DNA from: Deltaproteobacteria bacterium RIFCSPLOWO2_12_FULL_60_16
GTDB lineage: Bacteria; Desulfobacterota; Binatia; UBA9968
DNA: 7,774 nt
Assembly (NCBI GenBank): GCA_001798565.1
Contig: MGSR01000147.1
Coordinates: 1,967 to 9,740, forward strand
Direction of reading: 5' to 3'
The notes beneath the pieces were generated by a model, which did no database searches, was not told the DNA's origin, and saw only the letters and a list, made by a program, of their open reading frames with translations. The first letter of the stretch is position 1, and the number at the start of each line of letters is the position of its first letter. The translations under genes were made by a program, and so were the position numbers. This document shows, in pieces, positions 1-5,414 of the stretch.

Positions 1-216
1 CACATCAAAGAGATGCTGGTGGCCGGAGCGGCGCGCTATCTTTTCCCCCTCGACGCGGACCACGCGCACCTGGCGATCCCGTTGGAGCTGTGGGAGAAAA
101 AGTATCGCTGGCTGCCGAAAGACACCCTCCTGTCCGCTCTGTTGGAGGAGCCGACTCTGGCTGCGCTGTACCACACGGCTGAGCATCTCATCGTCGTCGA
201 CAGCAATACCGAGTAA
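1..216 (+). CDS. Unrecognised protein, 3' part only (5' end outside window)
   Basis: The frame is open from base 1 and ends at TAA 214-216, giving 71 visible residues. An internal ATG at 13 is possible, but the codons before it (His-Ile-Lys-Glu) read as coding, so the gene probably starts upstream of the window. The visible peptide is soluble-looking, with an acidic Leu-rich stretch (LLSALLEEPTLAALY) and no transmembrane segment, Cys motif or nucleotide-binding loop. I do not recognise the family. After the stop, the same frame stays open for 13 sense codons up to the GTG at 256 and then through to 489. This gene and the next may therefore be one gene interrupted by a nonsense codon. Nothing ties it to the redox genes downstream. 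Confidence 0.55.
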   Translation, partial: HIKEMLVAGAARYLFPLDADHAHLAIPLELWEKKYRWLPKDTLLSALLEEPTLAALYHTAEHLIVVDSNTE

Positions 217-255
217 GGGAACGAGGAAATTAAAAAGTGGAAGGAAAGACGCAAC

Positions 256-489
256 GTGCTCGGCTTTTATGACGGGCGGCCGATTCAAATTTTGCCTCCT
301 GATCCCAGAGGCTTCGGGGTCGGCGCGCCGGCCTCCTATTACACGGTAGGCGGCTTCGCCTTCCTGGCCAGCCCCGGCGGAGAGCTTTCCCTTTTTATGG
401 ACGGTAAAGCGATAGTTTTCGACATCAGCCTCGACATCGGGGATGGAGAGCCGCTGCCCGACGCGGCGCTGAAAACGGCCGCGAATTGA
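256..489 (+). CDS. Small unrecognised protein, possibly the C-terminal half of the preceding gene
   Basis: This frame encodes 77 residues from GTG 256 to TGA 487-489. A purine-rich AAGGAAAG at 241-248, 7 bases before the GTG, could serve as ribosome-binding site. The protein is rich in Gly, Pro and aromatics (LGFYDGRPIQILPPDP, then YYTVGGFAFLASPGGE) and looks beta-rich. It has no signal peptide, membrane helix or metal motif. I do not recognise it. The codons just upstream in the same phase (217-255) read as plausible charged helical protein (EEIKKWKERRN) and join smoothly onto this start. That favours a single longer protein broken by TAA 214-216 over an independent gene. If independent, it is a short hypothetical gene next to, but not clearly part of, the downstream system. 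Confidence 0.5.
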   Translation: MLGFYDGRPIQILPPDPRGFGVGAPASYYTVGGFAFLASPGGELSLFMDGKAIVFDISLDIGDGEPLPDAALKTAAN

Positions 490-518
490 CTTGCTTCGAT
501 GCCGGTCCGATTGCGGCC
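477..518 (+). repeat. GC-rich inverted repeat upstream of the first sigma-54-type site
   Basis: GGCCGC at 477-482 is matched by its complement GCGGCC at 513-518. The flanking AAT/ATT can also pair if one base bulges. The centre lies about 94 bases upstream of the -12 GC of the promoter-like site at 577-593, where an enhancer-binding protein could bind. It could also be a weak RNA hairpin after the gene ending at 489, although no T-run follows. Six GC-rich pairs across 30 bases can easily arise by chance. Confidence 0.2.
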
Positions 519-557
519 ACCTCTTGCTAGGCGTCTCTGAATAAAAACAACGGAGTC

Positions 558-574
558 CGAAGATAGTCGAAGAT
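558..574 (+). repeat. Two direct copies of CGAAGAT with 10-bp period
   Basis: CGAAGAT occurs at 558-564 and again at 568-574, so the repeat unit is one helical turn. The second copy ends three bases before the -24/-12 element at 577-593. The placement suits a DNA-binding protein next to the promoter, but two 7-bp copies are weak evidence and no regulator can be named. Confidence 0.25.
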
Positions 575-576
575 TT

Positions 577-593
577 ATGGCACCGAAATTGCT
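577..593 (+). promoter_or_regulatory. Putative sigma-54 (RpoN) -24/-12 promoter of the radical SAM gene
   Basis: The sequence TGGCACC-GAAA-TTGCT (578-593) matches 11 of the 12 defined positions of the sigma-54 consensus TGGCACG-N4-TTGCW. Both invariant elements, GG at 579-580 (-24) and GC at 591-592 (-12), are present at the required spacing. Transcription would start about 12 bases past the GC, near 603-605, leaving a leader of about 55 bases before ATG 658. It lies in the non-coding gap on the correct strand. Known biology: such promoters require RpoN plus an ATP-driven enhancer-binding protein. That this gene is so regulated is inference. Confidence 0.7.
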
Positions 594-657
594 TCGCATC
601 GATAATATCAAGGCCTAAACTTTCCATGCCTGATGCATTGACTCACGGGGGTAAACA

Positions 658-2103
658 ATGAAGCTGCTTTTTCTCACCCCGCCGATGCGCAACTGGGTGC
701 GCTGGGGCTCCAAGCACATTGCCTGCAATCCGCTGCACGCGCAGCTCGCCTCTTTTGTGCGCGAGAAAAAAACCGCCGAGATCTCGGTCCTCGACTGCCG
801 CGCCCTCGAACTGGACGAGCAGCAGATGATCGAGCGGGTGAGGGAAGAGGCGCCCGATGCCGTCTTCCTCGGCACCCGGCTGATCACGGACGGCGGCGCC
901 ACCCCCATTGTGCGCTTCATGGAGACCATGGAGCTTCTCAAAGGAACCTTCCCCAAGCTCGTCACTATAACGGGCGGTCTCGGCATCTCGGCGATGTCCA
1001 AAGAGCTGCTCACGTTAGCGCCGCAGCTTGACTACGTTCTGCTCGGCGAGGCCGAGGCGACCTTGATTGAGCTCTTGGCTGAGCTGAAGAAGGAAAAACC
1101 CTGTCCTAAGAAAATCCTTGGGCTCGCCTACCGCGACGGCTCCGAGATCGCCTTGAGCCCCGCCCGGCCGCTCCTTCCCGACCTCAACGAGCTGCCCATG
1201 CCGGCCTACGATCTCTTTCCGATGGAAAAGTACGTGGGCTTTTCGAAAATCGAAAATTACAATGAGGCTGTGACCAGCCGGGGATGCGAAGGCGCCTGCA
1301 GCTTCTGTTACGAATGGGGCCTCATCGATCCCAGGCGGCGCGGTGATTTTTTCGTGCACCGCACCCGCAGCGGGAAATTAGTCGCCGACGAAATGGAGCT
1401 GCTCAACCGGCGCTACGGGGTCCAGGCGCTCAACTTCATGGACGACGACTTTAACTCCGACCGGCAGAAGATGCTGGATCTCCTCGACGAGCTGGAAAGG
1501 CGCGCCCTCGATATCCAGTGGTTCTTCATGGGCAGGGCGGGAAACCTGATGCGGGACGCCGACCTGATCCCCAGGATGCACAAGGCCGGCTGCTACCAGG
1601 TCCTGTTCGGCATCGAAGTCGGAACCGATGAGGAGCTGGCGAACATCCACAAGACCAAGGAGCCTTACACGGTCCAGGACCTCAGATGGCTGGTGCGCCT
1701 GTTGCGCCGGAATGACATCTCTACGGTCGGCACCTACATGAACGGCTTCTGGGAGGACGACGCCGAGAAAATCAAAAAGCGCTTTTCCGTGGTCGACGAC
1801 ATCGATCCCGACTGCGCCGTCATGATGCTCCTGACTCCCATGCCGGGCACTCAGGTCTGGCGCCAGGGGATGAAGGAGAACCGCATCGAGAGCCTGGACT
1901 TGGAGCATTGGGACGCGGTGCACACCGTCATGCCCACGCGCCATCTCTCGCGCGAGGAGCTGGGCAAGCTCGCCCTATGGGCAAACCGGGAGTTTTTCAG
2001 CAAGCCGGAGCGCATCGAAAGGATCCAGCACGCCTACACCTCCCCCTACGTGCGGATGAAATTCGAAACCTACCAGGCGGCCGCGCATCTGATCGACCGA
2101 TAA
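658..2103 (+). CDS. B12-binding-domain radical SAM protein
   Basis: The protein has 481 residues. Residues 1-150 look like the Rossmann-type cobalamin-binding domain typical of B12 radical SAM enzymes: an MKLLFLTPP start, DAVFLGTRL, then TITGGLG and DYVLLGEAEATL. The linker LPMPAYDLFP (179-188) is characteristic of the family. The radical SAM core follows, with C210-x3-C214-x2-C217 to ligate the 4Fe-4S cluster that cleaves S-adenosylmethionine. Later core strands include LNFMDDDF and VLFGIEVGTDEEL. The classical DxHxxG cobalamin ligand motif is not visible. ATG 658 is the earliest possible start, because TAA 652-654 lies just upstream in frame; GGGGG at 647-651 may act as ribosome-binding site. 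Relatives include methyltransferases and ring-forming enzymes such as BchE and hopanoid or phosphonate methylases. The substrate here cannot be told. A sigma-54-type site precedes it, as for the Mo operon 267 bases downstream. Confidence 0.9.
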   Translation: MKLLFLTPPMRNWVRWGSKHIACNPLHAQLASFVREKKTAEISVLDCRALELDEQQMIERVREEAPDAVFLGTRLITDGGATPIVRFMETMELLKGTFPKLVTITGGLGISAMSKELLTLAPQLDYVLLGEAEATLIELLAELKKEKPCPKKILGLAYRDGSEIALSPARPLLPDLNELPMPAYDLFPMEKYVGFSKIENYNEAVTSRGCEGACSFCYEWGLIDPRRRGDFFVHRTRSGKLVADEMELLNRRYGVQALNFMDDDFNSDRQKMLDLLDELERRALDIQWFFMGRAGNLMRDADLIPRMHKAGCYQVLFGIEVGTDEELANIHKTKEPYTVQDLRWLVRLLRRNDISTVGTYMNGFWEDDAEKIKKRFSVVDDIDPDCAVMMLLTPMPGTQVWRQGMKENRIESLDLEHWDAVHTVMPTRHLSREELGKLALWANREFFSKPERIERIQHAYTSPYVRMKFETYQAAAHLIDR

Positions 2104-2135
2104 GGCGCGCGGCCCGATCCTTTTAGGTCTCTCCA

Positions 2136-2169
2136 GGCGCTTTTCCAAAAGTTGAGAAAAGAAGTCGCC
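2136..2169 (+). repeat. Imperfect inverted repeat, possible enhancer site for the second sigma-54-type promoter
   Basis: CTTTTC at 2140-2145 is mirrored by GAAAAG at 2156-2161. Outside these, GGCG (2136-2139) is mirrored by CGCC (2166-2169), with four unpaired bases on the right side. The inner repeat is centred about 103 bases upstream of the -12 GC at 2253-2254, within the range usual for enhancer-binding-protein sites. Alternatively it is a weak hairpin after the radical SAM gene ending at 2103. There is no T-run, so it is not a convincing terminator. Confidence 0.3.
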
Positions 2170-2238
2170 TTTGTCCTAACTTTAAAAATAGAGAGCTTAG
2201 CCCGCCGCGATATTGGACCACTCTTCCGACAAACTCAG

Positions 2239-2255
2239 GGGGCACGGTTTTTGCT
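2239..2255 (+). promoter_or_regulatory. Putative sigma-54 (RpoN) -24/-12 promoter of the Mo/FeS/FAD operon
   Basis: The sequence GGGCACG-GTTT-TTGCT (2240-2255) matches 11 of the 12 defined positions of the consensus TGGCACG-N4-TTGCW, with only the first T changed to G. The -24 GG (2241-2242) and -12 GC (2253-2254) have the correct spacing. The predicted transcription start is near 2265, about 105 bases before ATG 2371. It is the second such site in the window and again sits in an intergenic gap on the coding strand ahead of a redox gene. Function is inferred from the match and the position. Confidence 0.65.
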
Positions 2256-2358
2256 GGCTCAACATGATCTGAAGGACGGAAAGCTCCCTCAGGCGCTCTT
2301 TTTTATCTGCTCGACAGAAAACGTGGTGGATTCCGGAGAACGACATCGGTATGGCGGG

Positions 2359-2365
2359 AAAGGAG
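2359..2365 (+). promoter_or_regulatory. Ribosome-binding site fixing the oxidoreductase start at 2371
   Basis: AAAGGAG, a strong Shine-Dalgarno sequence, lies 5 bases before ATG 2371. The reading frame is open further upstream to a TTG at 2152. This site, together with the family N-terminus beginning just after 2371 and a promoter-like element at 2239-2255 inside the extension, decides for the ATG. Confidence 0.85.
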
Positions 2366-2370
2366 CCTAC

Positions 2371-4728
2371 ATGAGCGCAAATCGCACTGAGCGGATTCAT
2401 TCCTATTGCATCCACTGCGCGGCTCTCTGCGGAATCGTCGCCTACGTGAAAGATGGTTACCTGGTCAAGGTTGAGGGAGATCCCAACTCCGACAACAACG
2501 CCGGCACCCTGTGCCCGAAGGGGCTTTCGGCCAAGCAGGAAATCTATCATCCCGGGCGGCTCAAATACCCGATGAAGCGGACCAGACCGAAAGGAGACGC
2601 CGATCCCGGCTGGCAGCACATTAGCTGGGACGAGGCTCTCAACACCATGGCCGCCAGGATGAACGAGATCAAAGCGCTCTACGGGCCGGAGTCCTTCTTC
2701 TTCCAGAAGGGCTCCACGGGCGGGTCGTCAGGATCGGAATGGTATAGATTCTTCGGCCGCCTTTCCAGCCTTTACGGCAGCCCCAACCACGGCGGCACCG
2801 GACACATCTGTTGCTACAGCCGGAGCTGCCCGGGGCTTCCACTCCACTTCGGGAACAGGGGTCTCCATCCCTCCATCGATTATGAGAAGACCAACTTTAT
2901 CCTGTTGGTAGGCTATAACATTCTCCATACCGAGCCGCCGCTTGCCCGGAAGATCCTCGACGCCCAGCAGCGTGGCGCCAAACTCGTCGTGATCGACCCT
3001 GTTCTCGCGCCCACCGCCGCGAAAGCTGATATCTGGCTTGCGCCAAGGCCCGGCACCGATCTTGCCCTGTTTCTCGCCATGCACCATGTGATTATCCACG
3101 AAGGGCTGGTGGATGCTGATTTTCTCAAGTATTGGACCAATGCGCCCTTTTTGGTGCGTGACGACAACGGCCTCTTTGTCAGCAGCGATGGAAGTCCTTA
3201 TCTGGTGTGGAATACGAAAGAGAGCGCGCCGCAACCGGCCGATCCATGGTTTCCCTCTCATGTGGAGCCGGCCCTGAACGGTTCCTATTCCGTCAACGGC
3301 ATCTCCTGCCGGCCGGCATGGCAGCTCTTCACGGATATGGTCGAGGCATGCAGCCCGGAGTGGGCCGAAAAAATGACCTGGGTGGAGGCCGAGGATATCC
3401 GAAGAGTAGCCCGCCTCTACGCTAACACCAAGCCGGCCAGCACCGATTGGTATAACGGCCTGCACAAAAGCTCCAACGGGTATTATACGGCCGTTGCCCT
3501 CGCTCTGCTCTCGGTCGTCACCGGAAATTGGGATGTGCCTGGAGGGCTCAGTTTCGAATCCGACCCGACCTTCAAGGATGTGAAGGGCTCTCAGCACCTT
3601 CCGGAAGGTTGGATAAATAACAGCCTGGTTGCCGCCGCCGGATTCAAGGCCAGGGCCTACAACAAAGAATACGTGGGACCGATGAACTTGGTGGCTGACG
3701 CCATCCTCACGGGGAAACCCTATCCGATCAAGGGAATGCTTGCGCTTGCCTCGGGGATGGGGACTTCAAATCCCAACTCCAAGAAGATGATGGATGCGCT
3801 AAAACAATTGGACTTTCTGGTCATGGGGGACATCTGGGAAACCCCGGCGATGGCGATGGCCGATATCATCCTGCCCTGCGCGACCCACTGGGAGTCCGAG
3901 TTCGTCAACTACAATCCGCCCTACCTCATGCACCGACGGCCCATTGTCGAACCCCAACACGAGGCCTGGCCGGACCTCAAAATCATTTTTGAACTGGCAA
4001 AGAGGCTGGGCTTTGGGAAGGAATTTTGGGACGGAGATATCAAGAAGGCCTTCAACACCATGCTTGAGCCGTTCAAGGTGACAGTCGACGATCTCGACGC
4101 CTCGCCGCCAGGAGTCCGTTATGCGCCGCCGCCGCAGCCCTACAGGAGATATGCCGCCACGGACGAGAAGAGCGGCAAGCCCAAAGGAGTAGCCACTCCG
4201 ACCGGCAAGCTTGAGCTATACTCAGAAAAACTTAAGACCCTGGGCTACGGCCCCCTTCCTGCCTGGAAAGAACCAGAGCCCGGACCGGTCAGCACGCCTG
4301 ACCTGTTCAGGGAGTTTCCCTTGATTCTAAGCAGCGGCTTCAAGCCGATGCATTGGCTTCACGGACAACTGAGGGCTGTGCCTTGGCTGAGGGAGTGCGA
4401 CAAAGAGCCTTCCGTCTGGATCAACCGCAGAACAGCGCAGAAGTTGGGCATCCCGGAGGGCGAGCGGGTTATGGTGGAAACCCCCAAAAGAGACGGCACG
4501 ATCCAGGGGAATGTAGTGCTGAAGGCCGTACTCACGGAGGCTGTCCATCCCCAAGTGATCTACATCCCCTACGGATGGTGGCAGGGCTGTGATTCTCTCG
4601 CTTTAGAGGGCTACGGCAGCTTGGATGGCTCAGCCAACGTCAACAACCTCTACGACGACTCGTTCACCGATCCCGTAAGTGGAACCATCGGCATGGTGTC
4701 CTACCCTTGCCGGGTGAGAAAGGAGTGA
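2371..4728 (+). CDS. Cytosolic molybdopterin (bis-PGD) oxidoreductase, catalytic subunit
   Basis: The 785-residue protein belongs to the DMSO reductase superfamily. The N-terminal 4Fe-4S domain has C13-x2-C16-x3-C20-x27-C48, followed by P49-K50-G51; this Lys is the conserved electron relay between cluster and pterin. The molybdopterin domain follows (about 60-480), including ILLVGYN and KLVVIDP. Residues 640-785 form the dinucleotide-binding domain (LILSSGFKPMHWLHG, SVWINRRTAQKLGIPEGERVMVET). The metal-ligand region reads GHICCYSRSCPG, so C147 or C148 is the likely Mo/W ligand, with C153 a less likely candidate. The Cys/Sec-His pair of formate dehydrogenases is absent. There is no Tat or Sec signal, so it should act in the cytosol. 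The stop lies 4 bases before the iron-sulfur subunit, whose AAAGGAG sits within this gene's end (4719-4725). The substrate is unknown; thiosulfate/polysulfide-reductase-like and hydroxylase/transhydroxylase-like roles all remain possible. Confidence 0.92.
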   Translation: MSANRTERIHSYCIHCAALCGIVAYVKDGYLVKVEGDPNSDNNAGTLCPKGLSAKQEIYHPGRLKYPMKRTRPKGDADPGWQHISWDEALNTMAARMNEIKALYGPESFFFQKGSTGGSSGSEWYRFFGRLSSLYGSPNHGGTGHICCYSRSCPGLPLHFGNRGLHPSIDYEKTNFILLVGYNILHTEPPLARKILDAQQRGAKLVVIDPVLAPTAAKADIWLAPRPGTDLALFLAMHHVIIHEGLVDADFLKYWTNAPFLVRDDNGLFVSSDGSPYLVWNTKESAPQPADPWFPSHVEPALNGSYSVNGISCRPAWQLFTDMVEACSPEWAEKMTWVEAEDIRRVARLYANTKPASTDWYNGLHKSSNGYYTAVALALLSVVTGNWDVPGGLSFESDPTFKDVKGSQHLPEGWINNSLVAAAGFKARAYNKEYVGPMNLVADAILTGKPYPIKGMLALASGMGTSNPNSKKMMDALKQLDFLVMGDIWETPAMAMADIILPCATHWESEFVNYNPPYLMHRRPIVEPQHEAWPDLKIIFELAKRLGFGKEFWDGDIKKAFNTMLEPFKVTVDDLDASPPGVRYAPPPQPYRRYAATDEKSGKPKGVATPTGKLELYSEKLKTLGYGPLPAWKEPEPGPVSTPDLFREFPLILSSGFKPMHWLHGQLRAVPWLRECDKEPSVWINRRTAQKLGIPEGERVMVETPKRDGTIQGNVVLKAVLTEAVHPQVIYIPYGWWQGCDSLALEGYGSLDGSANVNNLYDDSFTDPVSGTIGMVSYPCRVRKE

Positions 4729-4732
4729 GACC

Positions 4733-5401
4733 ATGGCCCGCTACGGACTGGCCATAGACCCAAGTCGCTGCACCGGATGCTACGCCTGCATAATCGCTTG
4801 CAAGTCGGAGAATTCAACGCTTCCGGGAGTCTCCTGGATCCGGATCGAGGAAAAGGAGGAAGGAGAATTCCCAAAGGTATCCAAAACCTGGACCCCTGTG
4901 CTCTGTATGCAATGCGCCGAGATGCCCTGCGAGCAAGTCTGTCCGACCGTGGCGATCACGAGGGGCGAGGGGGGCATTGTTCTCATCGACCCGCAATCCT
5001 GCGTTTGTGACGGTGCCGGGCCCTGCCTCTCCGCCTGCCCTTATGGAGTCCTCCAAGTCAACCAAGGAAATCGGCCTTACTTCCGAGACTATCTGACACC
5101 CCATGAGAAACAGGACTACGAAGTCCATGTCCAGGGAGCAGTGGAAAAGTGCGACCTCTGCTACCACAGAGTCGTGGCGGGCATGCAACCTTCCTGTGTC
5201 CAGGCCTGCCCCTCAAAAGCGATGCTCTTTGGCGATTTGGATGAGCGCGCTGGCGATCTCGCACAACTCGTCTCACGGGGACAGGCAAAACCTCTACGTG
5301 AGGATCTGAAGTCGGATCCGTCGGTCTTCTACATTGACAAAGGCGCGGGTAAGGGGTCGGGAGTCTTTGAGTCAGGACTCCCGACCCCCTCACGCTTCTA
5401 G
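4733..5401 (+). CDS. 4Fe-4S ferredoxin-type electron-transfer subunit (DmsB/PhsB/NrfC-like)
   Basis: The 222-residue protein has four cysteine groups that could hold four 4Fe-4S clusters: C13-C16-C19-C23, C58-C61-C66-C70, C90-C92-C98-C102 and C140-C143-C155-C159. The first, second and fourth follow the usual family patterns. The third is unusual: C-x1-C-x5-C-x3-C in place of C-x2-C-x2-C-x3-C. No signal peptide or membrane helix is seen, matching the cytosolic catalytic subunit directly upstream, with which it should form a dimer. No NrfD/DmsC-type membrane anchor follows, so it probably exchanges electrons with a soluble partner; the two FAD proteins downstream are candidates. The last 20 residues (KGAGKGSGVFESGLPTPSRF, 203-222) are low-complexity and encoded largely by a perfect hairpin. 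They look like a recent extension and not part of the fold. Confidence 0.9.
   Translation: MARYGLAIDPSRCTGCYACIIACKSENSTLPGVSWIRIEEKEEGEFPKVSKTWTPVLCMQCAEMPCEQVCPTVAITRGEGGIVLIDPQSCVCDGAGPCLSACPYGVLQVNQGNRPYFRDYLTPHEKQDYEVHVQGAVEKCDLCYHRVVAGMQPSCVQACPSKAMLFGDLDERAGDLAQLVSRGQAKPLREDLKSDPSVFYIDKGAGKGSGVFESGLPTPSRF
5353..5388 (+). repeat. Perfect 13-bp inverted repeat (hairpin) inside the 3' end of the iron-sulfur gene
   Basis: GGGGTCGGGAGTC (5353-5365) is the exact complement of GACTCCCGACCCC (5376-5388), with a 10-base loop that can shrink to 6 through a U-G and a U-A pair. The stem is very GC-rich, and no T-run follows, so it is not a classical terminator. It encodes most of the odd C-terminal tail of the iron-sulfur subunit and ends 11 bases before that gene's stop. 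It could be a REP-like or other dispersed palindromic element, or an mRNA-processing or stability structure that sets subunit ratios within the operon. Confidence 0.8.
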
Positions 5402-5410
5402 AGGGGGAGG
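5385..5410 (+). promoter_or_regulatory. Ribosome-binding site of the first FAD gene, with possible masking hairpin
   Basis: AGGGGGAGG (5402-5410) ends four bases before ATG 5415 and fixes that start over an in-frame TTG at 5334. CCCCCTC (5385-5391) is the exact complement of GAGGGGG (5401-5407), with a 9-base loop, so the site could be hidden in a 7-bp GC-rich stem. That stem shares bases 5385-5388 with the right arm of the upstream hairpin, so the two full structures exclude each other. The pairing is visible in the sequence; regulation by it is inference. Confidence 0.5.
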
Positions 5411-5414
5411 TGCC

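Noticed and set aside
486..514. TTGACT at 486-491 as a sigma-70 -35 box
   Set aside because: At 17 bases downstream the sequence is GATTGC, a poor -10 box, and the TTGA contains the stop codon of the preceding gene.
577..618. A 13-codon ORF (MAPKLLRIDNIKA) before the radical SAM gene
   Set aside because: Its ATG and following bases are the -24/-12 promoter element itself, so it would start upstream of the predicted transcript, and it lacks a ribosome-binding site.
2152..2370. A 73-codon N-terminal extension of the molybdopterin oxidoreductase from a TTG start
   Set aside because: It resembles no signal peptide or domain, no ribosome-binding site precedes the TTG, and a strong AAAGGAG stands just before ATG 2371, where the family N-terminus begins. 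A promoter-like site also lies within it.
2728..3597. A 289-codon open frame on the minus strand, with smaller minus-strand frames at 615-1013, 1378-1944 and 5058-5858
   Set aside because: All lie antisense to genes with clear family motifs, encode low-quality protein with no recognisable domain, and are expected as shadow frames in GC-rich DNA.
2371..4728. Assignment as a formate dehydrogenase
   Set aside because: The overall fold and iron-sulfur motif are similar, but the ligand Cys/Sec followed by His is absent, as are the usual formate dehydrogenase partner genes.
5353..5401. The 13-bp hairpin as an intrinsic transcription terminator
   Set aside because: No T-run follows. The hairpin is inside an ORF, and the next gene starts 26 bases after it with a strong ribosome-binding site.
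5334..5414. A 27-codon N-terminal extension of the first FAD gene from a TTG start
   Set aside because: It overlaps the iron-sulfur gene and the hairpin. The FAD-binding fold starts right after ATG 5415, which has its own Shine-Dalgarno sequence.
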